DNA of 36,825 bases from a virus. This document shows, one piece after another, positions 29,501-36,825 of this stretch (positions are counted from its first letter, which is position 1; the number at the start of each line of letters is the position of its first letter). The position numbers and the translations under genes are program-made. Under the pieces are notes generated by a model that did no database searches, had not been told where the DNA came from, and saw only the letters and a program-made list of their open reading frames with translations. The stretch is taken from positions 1-36,825 of IMG/VR virus record IMGVR_UViG_3300028837_002360; one strand, written 5' to 3'.

Positions 29501-29792
29501 CTAATTTTTTATCTAAATCCCGAGTATGATCGATACATTCAACCGGATATTTTAAGAGATTAGGGGGCAAAAAACTTTCTTCTTTAGATAAGATCCTTCC
29601 AGAAAACAATTTTTTAGCGCCTTCTTCAATTAAAACCGATTGACCGGGTTTGGGGGCAACAGCGATATTATTACATATAAAATCAAATGAAGCAGAATTA
29701 ACCTTACTGGTTAGCTCGTCCCTTATGCTAAGGGTCCGGGCATCCACATATTCGGTTTTATCCACTCCCCCGATTTTAACCGATATACCCAA
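26574..29792 (-). CDS. Tail hub/tip protein with seven-bladed propeller and display domain
   Basis: 1,072 residues. Residues 1-110 (VKIGGVDKTEY, VLIEEGAKKLFSGRI, YPVECIDHTRDLD) are the beta hub start of baseplate/Tal-type proteins. A beta domain follows at about 150-250. Residues 384-690 hold seven FSPDGVYLAVAH...ITIYKR repeats, a closed WD/YVTN-type propeller. Residues 754-886 are a domain shared with the secreted protein at 23474-24049. The C-terminus holds three YKPAAEA-type repeats (about 1001-1034). It would sit at the tail tip and bind the host; the propeller probably contacts sugars or a receptor. The spacing to the tape measure gene (1 base) fits a tail operon. Confidence 0.8.
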   Translation of the reverse strand: MGISVKIGGVDKTEYVDARTLSIRDELTSKVNSASFDFICNNIAVAPKPGQSVLIEEGAKKLFSGRILSKEESFLPPNLLKYPVECIDHTRDLDKKLVAESYKDQKAGDIIKDIIYKYSKIGIPTGYNDPDSKWIYEISVYDNDVETYAYTEIELLSWGSFLELNIDSILCNKIRFFADPLSEYITEIDIDVYYDGAWHNVYEGTFADKIWEEKSLSGNYSITKARIRFYNSYSSSLGAHLCEFNFGISATDFTTNNVSDGPTISEIAFDYVQISEALTKIAEICGYEWYVDYDKDIHFFAKNTYPAPFQLDDNQADYKDLIINTDISQLRNRIFIKSSGLKDTFGEIFIYDGVADQWTCKFAPINRGREKLPDPDRPPREQGIWRCDFSHDDIYLAVPYEHVVAANKGIYIYKRENDSFEILNYPDVTPNDDGHEASFSPDSTYLALAHAGTPYVMIYKRDEDTFTKLTNPDILPTGVGWGCDFSPDGVYLAVAHNNSPYITIYKRSGDTFTKLDNPADLPAGDAYGCKFSPDGVYLAVAHKTTPFITIYKRDGDTFTKLNNPAALPAGWGLNVAWTPDSVYLAVSHDVTPWVTVYKRALDVFTKIADPAELPAGACYGVDFSPDGIQLAVAHSTTPFVTIYTRSGDILGKQPDPDDLPGGNGKGAIFSHNNKYLAIGYFSDPNIIIYKQFLPTIKVDGVTKTIGWDGVDNPLYYDFMLNETTKVLSIGAAGGEMIDVGTLISKSEVVAYPKFTHINKSNPANKTGKITRIEMYAYYNLSNCKVAIFYRPDPDNFPDNLSTRDTEYIGTVVSGSKQVFEVDLDVVEGDYIGIYFTAGYLCADEPGYSGKWYLNEDKIPCTNQIFNASTTNDTSSIYGTGSIGEGELTIGSEILIGYSVSGVPICFKREDQDSIDAIKALEGGDGIIEFCLVDNNIDSIAWANETAKADLLKNANLAIKATFITNRNDIRSGQIITLSSTKRDINQQFIVQRVELVRVDVIEYYGAAEVPYKPAAEAVIGYKPAAEAEVPYKPADSGGEIIYYIFSVTIANKFRKLEDLFIYLLGRADESIK

Positions 29793-29793
29793 T

Positions 29794-31800
29794 TTAATGT
29801 CTCCTCTTTAATTCTATTTTTCTTAATACCTCATCACTTATGGTTATTGCCAATCTCTTAATGTCTACATTATCAGAGATCCTATTATCGTGAATATCAA
29901 TATTTATTTTAGTCTCGCCAAAACTCGAGGTTGTAATATTCGGAGTGCTTACTATTCCACCACCGGCAAAAGCAGGGACCGGAGTAGGTAAACCCCGGGA
30001 AACAGCCTCTATTAAATTTTGAGGGATCATCTTAAATCTCTTAATAAAATCAGTCATGGGTTTAGATATTACATATTCCCCGATATCTAATTTTGCCATT
30101 ACCGTATCGGCCAACCCGCCAAACTGATATTTTTTAACTTCACTACCAGACTGATATCCTACTCCACCGCCTTTATTAAATCCTAATATACCGGAAAGCA
30201 GACCGCCACCGGGAAAAATTAAATTTACTATCCAGGAAGCAGCAAGTTTGGCTATCTGCTGAAGAATGGCATCTATCATATCTTTCCAAAGATCTTTCAT
30301 GGCTTCCCCAAAAGTTTTAGCACCTGAAAGTACACTATAAAAAGCACTACTTAAACCGCTTTCCATAGCATTTTTTAAGTCAGATATAAGATCACTAACA
30401 GCGGAAGTGGTATCCTCGACAGTTTCTTCTATCTTTTCACCGGTATATTTTAAAGGCTCTAATACTAAATCCATATTGCCGGTAATACCTGTACCGAACA
30501 TAGCCATCATATTAGGCATCCATTGATCAGACGTAGAAAGAGGACCTTCAATCGGTGGGGATTCAAAACCAAAGAAATTTTTAACTTTATTGGCTGCACC
30601 TTTAAGGGAATCGCCTAAATCGCCTACTTTAGATTTAATACCTTCACTAAAACCTGATATAGCCCCTTTTCCCCATTCCATCATCTTTTTAGGCAAATTG
30701 GCCAGATCTTTAAATTTTTCAATTATCCAATCTATCATTTCAGTTACTTTTTGAACAGCCATATCTTTTAAGTCTGTAAGAAATTTTATTATATCTTCCA
30801 CAAAGCCCGATACAAATTCAACAATTTTATCCCAGTTTTTCCAGATTGCAATTATGGCAGTAACCGCTATAATAAGTAATCCGATTGGCCCGGTAGCTAT
30901 TGTTCCTATTAAAGCTATTGCCGGAGCCACCGCACTAAAAGCAGAAACTAACATCAGGATTGGCCCACCTACCGCAGCAGCAACCCCCACTACCGCAGCT
31001 ACCTTTGTTATCGTGGCTACCAATTCGGGGTTTTCTTTAGTCCAGGCAACTACTTTTCCTACAATTCCGGTAACTTTTTCTATTAGGGGAATAATAGCCG
31101 GGATTAAAGTATCCCCGATAGTCCTTCCAGCACCGGCCAAAGATCCTTTTAAATCGGTTATTCTATCGGTAAATTCAGCAGCTTTGGTGGCCGCTTCGGT
31201 GGACATGGTTATACCCAGTTCTTTAGCCCGGGTCATTAAATCTTCAATACCGCCTTCACCGGCTTTAAGTAAAGGCAATAATTGAGGACCTGCTCTTGCT
31301 CCGAATAAATCCATAGCAAGGGCTGCCTGTTTTGTGGGGTTTTCTATTGCAGATATTTTAAGGGCTGCTTCTTTTAATACATCAACGGTAGGTCTTAAAT
31401 TGCCTTCGGTATCTACAACGGAAATATCCAATAACTCAAAGGCTTCCATACCTTCACCAATTCCCATTGAAGCATCATCCATCACTTTGGTAAGACCCTT
31501 TAAACCTTTTTCCAATGTTCCAATATCTGTTCCGGATATATCGGCAGCGTAGGCCAGGGCTGACAAATCCTCTACTGCAACCCCGGTTCTTAGGCTCATT
31601 TTATCGAACTGATCACCGACTTGAGCAGTTTTTGTTACAATGGTAGCAAAGGCAGCGGTAACTATACCACCGGCAACCGTTGCAATTTTACCAATCTTCC
31701 CTATTTTTTCAGAGAAACTGGAAACGTGGCCTTCTGCATTACCCAAAGCACCCTTTAATTTTGTAGCATCACCTAAAATATTAACAAAGATATCAGCCAA
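29794..31800 (-). CDS. Tail tape measure protein
   Basis: 668 residues. The N-terminus (LGDATKLKGALGNAEGHVSS, then MSLRTGVAVEDLSALAYAAD) is the TP901-type tape measure start. Hydrophobic Ala/Ile-rich stretches occur at 33-55 and 265-325, as in most tape measures. Residues 350-420 are amphipathic helix, and a glycine-rich hydrophobic part lies near 550-600. It sets tail length and is ejected with DNA. It starts 1 base after the frameshift extension of the tail chaperone. Confidence 0.9.
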   Translation of the reverse strand: MADIFVNILGDATKLKGALGNAEGHVSSFSEKIGKIGKIATVAGGIVTAAFATIVTKTAQVGDQFDKMSLRTGVAVEDLSALAYAADISGTDIGTLEKGLKGLTKVMDDASMGIGEGMEAFELLDISVVDTEGNLRPTVDVLKEAALKISAIENPTKQAALAMDLFGARAGPQLLPLLKAGEGGIEDLMTRAKELGITMSTEAATKAAEFTDRITDLKGSLAGAGRTIGDTLIPAIIPLIEKVTGIVGKVVAWTKENPELVATITKVAAVVGVAAAVGGPILMLVSAFSAVAPAIALIGTIATGPIGLLIIAVTAIIAIWKNWDKIVEFVSGFVEDIIKFLTDLKDMAVQKVTEMIDWIIEKFKDLANLPKKMMEWGKGAISGFSEGIKSKVGDLGDSLKGAANKVKNFFGFESPPIEGPLSTSDQWMPNMMAMFGTGITGNMDLVLEPLKYTGEKIEETVEDTTSAVSDLISDLKNAMESGLSSAFYSVLSGAKTFGEAMKDLWKDMIDAILQQIAKLAASWIVNLIFPGGGLLSGILGFNKGGGVGYQSGSEVKKYQFGGLADTVMAKLDIGEYVISKPMTDFIKRFKMIPQNLIEAVSRGLPTPVPAFAGGGIVSTPNITTSSFGETKINIDIHDNRISDNVDIKRLAITISDEVLRKIELKRRH

Positions 31801-31801
31801 T

Positions 31802-31975
31802 CTATTTTTTCACCCCCATAAAAGCCAAAAATGCCTTATAAAAAAGCATTTTTAGCTCATAAACTTCAATAGCATCTTTCATTATCCAGTCTAAATCATC
31901 AGGGGGAATTGCCAGGATATCTCTATACTTATAATTATAAGCAAAAGATAAGACTTTTGTTATTTCCCGGAATCC
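31802..31975 (-). CDS. T-part of tail chaperone, made by -1 frameshift
   Basis: This frame has no start codon suited to it and continues the chaperone in the -1 frame, from a GGGGG run (31974-31978) to a TAG at 31802. It adds 57 residues (FREITKVLSFAYNYKYRDIL, DDLDWIMKDAIEVYELK), giving a GT product of about 181. That layout (short G, G-T fusion, then tape measure) is conserved in long-tailed phages. The slippery site would be CCGGGGGA, less standard than lambda's. Confidence 0.65.
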   Translation of the reverse strand, partial: GFREITKVLSFAYNYKYRDILAIPPDDLDWIMKDAIEVYELKMLFYKAFLAFMGVKK

Positions 31976-32346
31976 CCCGGCTTGAAATATTTTTTTAACC
32001 CAGATATTTTAATGATAGAAGCCTGTACTCTTTCAAACTCAAGAATGTCAATCATATCTTCAAATTGATCTAAAGTTAAATCTTTTGTTTCAGGATTAAA
32101 TTTCTTAACTACAGCCAATAAACTATAGAAACTAAAATCATAGGTTGCAGTTTCATCCCCTTCTTTTATCTTCCTTTTTTCTATGTTTAATTTCTTGATA
32201 TCCAGCATAGAAAGAGGCTTGATTATATACTCTTTATCCCCTATTTTAACCGGGGAAGTATAGACTTTCTCTTCCTCAACCTTTGGAATATAGCCTTTAT
32301 CCCCGCCAATGATATTTGGTTTTTTGATCTCTTTATTTTTAGACAT
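31960..32346 (-). CDS. Tail assembly chaperone (G-type)
   Basis: 128 residues, between the tail tube and tape measure genes. The middle (YIIKPLSMLDIKKLNIEK, then FYSLLAVVKKFNPETKDLTL) resembles tail assembly chaperones of siphoviruses. The last codons hold a G run where ribosomes can slip into the -1 frame. It binds the tape measure during tail building and is not in the virion. Confidence 0.7.
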   Translation of the reverse strand: MSKNKEIKKPNIIGGDKGYIPKVEEEKVYTSPVKIGDKEYIIKPLSMLDIKKLNIEKRKIKEGDETATYDFSFYSLLAVVKKFNPETKDLTLDQFEDMIDILEFERVQASIIKISGLKKYFKPGDSGK

Positions 32347-32363
32347 AATACTCCTTCCTTATG

Positions 32364-32378
32364 GTTAGATAATCTAAC
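32364..32378. promoter_or_regulatory. Inverted repeat before tail chaperone
   Basis: GTTAGAT-A-ATCTAAC, a perfect 7-bp inverted repeat in the gap between tail tube and chaperone. A separate AAGGGG/CCCCTT tetraloop hairpin (32436-32451) lies at the stop of the tail tube gene. Together they may moderate the ratio of tube to chaperone. Confidence 0.35.
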
Positions 32379-32449
32379 AGAATACCCTCAAATCGCTAAC
32401 CTGAATACCCTACATAATGAAATTTTATCCTACCTAAGGGGTTTACCCC

Positions 32450-33886
32450 TTAATACCCGGTTTCAAGGTTAATCAGGGTAATTTTGAAAGGATATCCTAA
32501 ACTTGCATCGTATTTGGCCTTACCGGTAACTCCGCAGATTATTGGTCCTGGTCCACCCATATTGATTGGGAAAGTCAAATATCTAAATTTAGGTATATCG
32601 ATTATTAGAGTATAATAATATCCGGCTTCACATTCTGCACCTACAAATTTAACTTGGAAGGCCTGTTCTGTGCCATCTTTAAATTTAGTATATTCAACCC
32701 GGTCTATAAAATCGATAGTAAAGCTAACCGGTATCTCTCTAAAACCACTTCTAATAATTTTTCTCAATATAGCGGTATTGTTAAGGGCATATTTTCCTAC
32801 ACATTTATTATCGTAATTTATCCCGAAACTTTCAATATCATTGTTAGGAGATCCAGCTATCGAAATAATTGACTGCTCCCAGGTAAAAGGATCGGTAGTT
32901 TCAAAAGATGGAGCGGTCTTTGGTGTATCGCCTAGATTCTTAGCAATGATCCCATTGGTAGCCTTTAAAATTTTATCGGTAGTAGAAAAATTTAAAGCCA
33001 GGGTATTAACTATTCCACCTAAAAACTGGAAGGCATCCCCTTGATCCCGGTAGACTTCTAAAGTATAAGGGTTAATTGGACAATCCGCACTAAAATCGGT
33101 AGCCTGTCTGGGAATAAAGATATGCTGTTTAGCATTTGTCGCATCGGTAGTGGTTACCTTTCTAACAGTATCTATATTTATAATACATTCCCCTAAATCG
33201 GTTACGTATTTTAAGCCCATACTGATTACCGCGGTCAAAGCTGCTGGGGTTGCAATAGCCAAAGTTACCTCTTTCCATACTCCAGCGGTTAAAGCCGGGA
33301 TATCTAAAAGTTCAAGCGGTGAAGCACAGTTCTCTGATTCATCAAGTAAAAATTGTAAACCTCCTAAGGCAGTTTCAACCGAGCATTTGATCCATAATTT
33401 TATATGGGTTGAAGCGGTCATATTATTAGAAGCAATTGCTTCGGTGGCTAAAATAGCCCCCGCTGCCACTCCAGAAGAAACTCTTAATTTTACCGATTTA
33501 GTTCCTTTTTTATAATCGCTGGCATCTACCTCGGATATTACTCCACCTTCTACTAACTCATCCCATTTATCCTCACAATCCTCGATTACGGTTTCTGCTG
33601 TACCTGCAGGGGTTGCCGCTTCCGGTTCATTAATTGCACTTCTTAACAGGTGGCCTAAACTTGCGGGATATACTTCCACTACAACATCACCACCGAAAGC
33701 CCTTTCACCCTGGTATGATTTTGGCTCATCGAGTATTCCCTTTTGGGCAGCAGATAAAACTTCTTCGATATTTGGGATTAGAGTTTCAGATACGAATGGT
33801 AAGAAAAAATCATTAACGCCTGTTTCTTTCTGTCCCCAGATTAATTCTTTTTTAATTCCTATGTGTCCTCTTGATCCTTGTGCCAT
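32450..33886 (-). CDS. Major tail (tube) protein with inserted jelly-roll domain
   Basis: 478 residues. Residues 1-90 (GHIGIKKELIWGQKE, ASLGHLLRSA) and 270-478 (RQATDFSADCPINPYTLEVY, IDIPKFRYLTFPINMGGPGP, YPFKITLINLETGY) make the tail tube fold. Residues about 96-268 (EDCEDKWDELVEGGVISEVD, KGTKSVKLRVS, HIKLWIKCSVE, WKEVTLAI) look like a carbohydrate-binding jelly roll inserted in it, displayed on the tail surface. A typical tube protein has 200-300 residues. AAAGGAG precedes the ATG. Confidence 0.75.
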   Translation of the reverse strand: MAQGSRGHIGIKKELIWGQKETGVNDFFLPFVSETLIPNIEEVLSAAQKGILDEPKSYQGERAFGGDVVVEVYPASLGHLLRSAINEPEAATPAGTAETVIEDCEDKWDELVEGGVISEVDASDYKKGTKSVKLRVSSGVAAGAILATEAIASNNMTASTHIKLWIKCSVETALGGLQFLLDESENCASPLELLDIPALTAGVWKEVTLAIATPAALTAVISMGLKYVTDLGECIINIDTVRKVTTTDATNAKQHIFIPRQATDFSADCPINPYTLEVYRDQGDAFQFLGGIVNTLALNFSTTDKILKATNGIIAKNLGDTPKTAPSFETTDPFTWEQSIISIAGSPNNDIESFGINYDNKCVGKYALNNTAILRKIIRSGFREIPVSFTIDFIDRVEYTKFKDGTEQAFQVKFVGAECEAGYYYTLIIDIPKFRYLTFPINMGGPGPIICGVTGKAKYDASLGYPFKITLINLETGY

Positions 33887-34073
33887 TATTTGTCAACTCC
33901 TTTCTTTTTAAATTTTTAACTTTTATCTTTTTCTCTTTGACTAAATCAAAATAGCCGGTATCTAAATATTTTTTTGCCTTCTCTTCATCTCCAACTACTA
34001 TAAATTGATTAGGCTGGAAAATACCCAATCCGACTACTTCCAATTCAATATCCCGATTATATTTTAATAACAT
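33852..34073 (-). CDS. Small tail-operon protein (DUF2635-like)
   Basis: 73 residues, basic C-terminus (VKNLKRKELTNNGTRIKR). Its place between the tail terminator and the tail tube, size and start pattern resemble the small Mu-type DUF2635 gene; the match is positional. AAGGTGA precedes the ATG. It overlaps the tube gene's start by 35 bases. Confidence 0.5.
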   Translation of the reverse strand: MLLKYNRDIELEVVGLGIFQPNQFIVVGDEEKAKKYLDTGYFDLVKEKKIKVKNLKRKELTNNGTRIKRTHRN

Positions 34074-34088
34074 AAGATCACCTTCTTT

Positions 34089-34772
34089 TTATTCTCTAGT
34101 AACGAAGCTCTGCCTTAAAGTTATTTTCATATCAATCCCTACTCCCCTGAACGGATAAGAGCTAAAATCAAACCTGGTATTCGGGAAGCTAAAATATAGA
34201 CATTCTCCATCCAGATCAATATGCGCACCTAGGGCTTTTTTAATATCGAAATTTAGATCAAGAATACCTTTAATAATATTAATGGTTAAAATATTTATAG
34301 TCGCTGAATTACCGCTTCCACCAGTTACCGCCAAACCGTCAGCCACAGCATAACCAGAACCCCCATTTAAAAGAGTTACGGTCAAAATAACACCGGAATC
34401 ATCAACAGTATTGACAGTCACCGTTCCAAGGGAACCACCTGTCTGAACTACAGTAATAATATCCCCTGCGGTATATCCTGTTCCGCCAGATTCGAGGGAT
34501 ATTGTTTTAATGGTAGTATCCCCGATCATCTGCTTATCCACATCATAAATTTTTATATAAGCCCAGATAGTAATAGTAAAATTTATCTCTGTATTATGTG
34601 GCATGGTTACCGGCTCTTCCGGTGCATTGGTAGGCTCCAAGATAATACAGGGAAACATATTAACTGGAATATTGTCCCTGGTCCCCGAATATACCACTTT
34701 AATATAAGGGCTTAAAACGATATCCTCTTCTAAAATGGTTTTAATTTTATTCCAAATTGTCTCTAATTTCAT
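34089..34772 (-). CDS. Tail terminator candidate with inserted GGxGY repeat domain
   Basis: 227 residues. Residues 1-88 (WNKIKTILEEDIVLSPYIKV, MFPCIILEPTNAPEE, TIWAYIKIYD) and 166-227 form a tail-terminator/minor-tail-like fold. Residues 89-164 are an insert with two GGTGYTAGD / GGSGYAVADG repeats, a module that occurs in fibres and other phage surface proteins. The start overlaps the upstream stop (ATGA). Confidence 0.65.
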   Translation of the reverse strand: MKLETIWNKIKTILEEDIVLSPYIKVVYSGTRDNIPVNMFPCIILEPTNAPEEPVTMPHNTEINFTITIWAYIKIYDVDKQMIGDTTIKTISLESGGTGYTAGDIITVVQTGGSLGTVTVNTVDDSGVILTVTLLNGGSGYAVADGLAVTGGSGNSATINILTINIIKGILDLNFDIKKALGAHIDLDGECLYFSFPNTRFDFSSYPFRGVGIDMKITLRQSFVTRE

Positions 34773-35332
34773 CTGGTTATTTCCTCTAAATATTCGATAA
34801 AAATATTAACTATATTCTTTTTATCATCTTCCTGAAAAAGTAAAAATTTACGCTGGGGTATTTTGGCAGTCCTTGCCTTCTGGTGAACGTGCATAGCAAA
34901 AATATCTTCCCCTGTCTTAGAATCAACCCAATGTAAAACCCTCGCTTTTACCGGGTAGATATCCCTGGCCGGTATCTTAATTGAGCCACCTTCCTGGTGT
35001 ATTCTCATATAATCGCGCCGAGTTCCTATCTGTACCTTCTGATCAGATACGACTTCATAGACGATAGATCCCTTACCCATTCCGGTATCTTGAAGGATCT
35101 TCGCTCCCTTTCCTTTTTTTCTCCGCATAGCAATAGTCATGGGGCTAAGCGGAGCCCATTTTTTAGGTCTGCCTTCTTCCTTAAAATTTTTATCGATAGA
35201 TCTTAGCATTAAAATACCGCACCGCTTTAAAGGGATTCTAAGATCCTTAGCTTTATCCCCAGCCTTTCTCAATAAGGCTTTTACCTTCTCATCGTTTTTA
35301 ATTTCATAACTGATTAGTGCTCCGTTAGTCAT
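34769..35332 (-). CDS. Virion morphogenesis protein (Mu gpG-like, Phage_tail_S)
   Basis: 187 residues. The pattern DLRIPLKRCGILMLRSIDKN, WAPLSPMTIAMRRKKGKG, ILQDTGMGKGSIVYEV, IGTRRDYMRIHQEGG, IPQRKFLLF is that of the phage virion morphogenesis family, which works in head completion or tail joining. It overlaps both neighbours by a few bases. Confidence 0.85.
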   Translation of the reverse strand: MTNGALISYEIKNDEKVKALLRKAGDKAKDLRIPLKRCGILMLRSIDKNFKEEGRPKKWAPLSPMTIAMRRKKGKGAKILQDTGMGKGSIVYEVVSDQKVQIGTRRDYMRIHQEGGSIKIPARDIYPVKARVLHWVDSKTGEDIFAMHVHQKARTAKIPQRKFLLFQEDDKKNIVNIFIEYLEEITR

Positions 35333-35771
35333 CAGCCAAATCCTCTAATTTATCAGGATCGGTTTTCCAGTTAGTCTCATCCCTTTCATCAAAAGTCCTT
35401 TTATAATCTTTAGTGGTAGATTGAACAGCCCCCACGTCTACGGTAATACCTTCAATCTGTTTCGTGCCATCAGCAATATCTCTAAGGGTATCTTTGGCCT
35501 CTTTATATTTATCGATCCAAACATTTATACTGGGGGTCTTTCCTGAATATAATCCCCGCATAACATAATAGGCTGCAATATCTTCGGATAAAGATTTTAT
35601 AATAGCTGGGGTAGTTTCTAAAGCATCGATGGCAGTCAATAGATCGGATGAAAAAGGTGACCTTATTTCTGCGTCTGCTTTAATAATAGCTTTGGCCAAT
35701 AATGCTTCAGGAACATCAGTCACTTTCATATTCAAATTAGTTAATACATCAGTATCTTCACAAAAAGCCAT
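35325..35771 (-). CDS. Head-tail connector (DUF1320, Mu gp36-like)
   Basis: 148 residues. ALLAKAIIKADAEIRSPF, then IKSLSEDIAAYYVMRGLYSG and YKEAKDTLRDIADGTKQI are the DUF1320 pattern. It forms the ring below the portal. It is the first gene after the major capsid gene. Confidence 0.8.
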   Translation of the reverse strand: MAFCEDTDVLTNLNMKVTDVPEALLAKAIIKADAEIRSPFSSDLLTAIDALETTPAIIKSLSEDIAAYYVMRGLYSGKTPSINVWIDKYKEAKDTLRDIADGTKQIEGITVDVGAVQSTTKDYKRTFDERDETNWKTDPDKLEDLADD

Positions 35772-35791
35772 TTATTTCTCCTATTATTATT

Positions 35792-35820
35792 AGAGGGAGA
35801 GAACATAATCCTCCCCCTCT
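35792..35820 (-). other. Imperfect hairpin after major capsid gene
   Basis: AGAGGG (35792-35797) pairs with CCCTCT (35815-35820), with further imperfect pairing inside. A partial terminator after the capsid gene would keep its transcript in excess, as in other phages. Confidence 0.35.
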
Positions 35821-35831
35821 AGATTTATTTA

Positions 35832-36752
35832 TTAAGTTATTGCTGGAGATATCCTATATCCGCAGGCAGCACAAATTATTTTTTCTACTTCTTTATCTCC
35901 TACTTCAATCCAGTCACTATGTTTTGTTTCTATTCTTGCTCTTCTGGTTTGAAATTTTTGAGATTGGAAGGTATAACCTAAAGAGAATTTCTTTAATCCA
36001 GGTTTAGGTTCTACATAAGCCAATATGGCATTCTTGCCCCAAAGATAAGATAAACTTTCAGCCTTTCCTTCTTTGGCTGTATTATAACCAGCTTTACCGA
36101 TTATTACTCTATCCACTCCGAATAATTCAGCCATAAGGTCAGCAGTAATTACACCCTTTTGGCTATATTTAATCCGCTCCAAAATTTTAGGATGATGTTT
36201 CAACTTATCGTAAACAGGTTTTGCCAATAACAATATATTAGGATCTCTGAAAATTACCGCATGTACAGCTTCCTTCCCTTCTTCAATATCAGCTATTGGG
36301 TCAGTCCCGGTAGCTTCAGTATAATCAGACCAAACACCACTTGTAGGAGCATTGGCCGATAAGGCTGCTTCTAACATAGTTTTAATTCTCATCTCTAAAC
36401 TTAATTGAACGATATCAGTTAAAAATTCTGTAGTATCTACATCAATGTTCAAAGGTTTATCAGCGTTGTCTCTTTCATCATCATCAATTAAATCATTTAA
36501 GGCATATTCATTACAGACATAGCCATCAGTGTCCACTTTCCAATCTACGGTTCTTGAATCAGTCTTAGGGGCCCGCAAAGTTTTGGGAATCCTAAACCGA
36601 TCAGCTTTTGAATTATATATATAATATATATCCGATTTCTTTTTTACCGGCACAACCGGCACTATTTGCAATCCGACATAGGCCTCATTGCTATATTTTA
36701 TGGATATATTAGTTAAAATTTTGTCAACATGAACATTTTTAGGTTCTGGCAT
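35832..36752 (-). CDS. Major capsid protein (HK97 fold)
   Basis: 306 residues, in capsid position after the cement protein. The pattern VHVDKILTNISIKYSNEAYV, IVPVVPVKKKSDIYYIYNSK, DDLIDDDERDNADKPLNIDV, LLAKPVYDKLKHHPKILERI, KKFSLGYTFQS is that of a phage major capsid group with a Mu/HK97-like fold. It has a strong AAAGGAG site before the ATG. The gene spans the ends of the circular map; its start is repeated at 1-47. Confidence 0.8.
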   Translation of the reverse strand: MPEPKNVHVDKILTNISIKYSNEAYVGLQIVPVVPVKKKSDIYYIYNSKADRFRIPKTLRAPKTDSRTVDWKVDTDGYVCNEYALNDLIDDDERDNADKPLNIDVDTTEFLTDIVQLSLEMRIKTMLEAALSANAPTSGVWSDYTEATGTDPIADIEEGKEAVHAVIFRDPNILLLAKPVYDKLKHHPKILERIKYSQKGVITADLMAELFGVDRVIIGKAGYNTAKEGKAESLSYLWGKNAILAYVEPKPGLKKFSLGYTFQSQKFQTRRARIETKHSDWIEVGDKEVEKIICAACGYRISPAIT

Positions 36753-36825
36753 CTATTTTCAACTCCTTTCTTTTTTAAATTATTTATTAAGCACCAACTT
36801 TAAGATGCATTTTAGTAATCAGAAC
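36706..36825. repeat. Right copy of 120-bp direct terminal repeat
   Basis: Exact copy of bases 1-120. It contains the start of the major capsid gene and the last 39 bases of the capsid cement gene, so both genes are continuous on the circular molecule. Confidence 0.95.
36787..36825 (-). CDS. Capsid cement protein, 3' fragment at contig edge
   Basis: Repeats the last 13 codons (including the stop) of the cement gene that is complete at 82-462. Confidence 0.9.
   Translation of the reverse strand, partial: VLITKMHLKVGA

Overview
ORGANISM AND GENOME FORM. This is a complete temperate tailed-phage genome. The first 120 bases (1-120) recur exactly as the last 120 (36706-36825), so the contig closes into a circle of about 36,705 unique bases, and the major capsid gene runs across the ends. 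The DNA is AT-rich. All supported genes lie on the minus strand and are tightly packed, with strong AGGAGG-type ribosome binding sites. Three proteins carry a lipobox signal peptide. This fits a low-GC bacterial host, but the host lineage cannot be read from the sequence. LAYOUT, IN THE DIRECTION OF TRANSCRIPTION (high to low coordinates, circular). Packaging and head: HK97-type terminase large subunit (5728-4214), a portal fused to a Mu F-like domain (4016-1827), a ChaB/Mu I-type protease-scaffold (1858-500), a capsid cement protein (462-82) and the major capsid protein (36752-35832). Connector and tail: a Mu gp36-like connector, a Mu gpG-like protein, a tail terminator candidate, a small linker, the tail tube, a tail chaperone with a -1 frameshift extension, the tape measure and a 1,072-residue hub/tip protein with a seven-bladed propeller (35771-26574). 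Next comes a block of exported proteins: two lipoproteins, a fibre-like protein with an N-terminal membrane segment and a secreted copy of a hub domain (26469-23474). It is followed by lysis genes (holin candidates and an M15 peptidase). EARLY REGION. After a terminator near 22040 there is a 400-base control region with a 21-bp inverted repeat and a near-consensus promoter (21747-21779). It drives small early genes, a Cro-like regulator, a Gp3-like zinc protein, a lipoprotein, two DNA methyltransferases, a DUF5131 protein and an O-like replication protein that contains five iterons, the likely origin. ACCESSORY CASSETTE (10417-7285). A small membrane protein, a radical SAM enzyme, a PD-(D/E)XK nuclease, a Com-like zinc protein whose only well-placed start is ATA, a serine protease of the SDH_sah type and a 58-residue protein. 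A long noncoding control/attachment region and a short tyrosine integrase follow. NOTABLE THEMES. (1) Six small genes that a length cutoff would miss are described here. (2) Intergenic RNA structure is unusually rich, including a three-copy family of terminators preceded by a conserved AGAGCTCC box; one copy sits between a promoter and the portal gene, as an attenuator would. (3) Several virion proteins carry inserted display-type domains. (4) The head genes are Mu-like but the terminase is HK97-like, and no small terminase was found.
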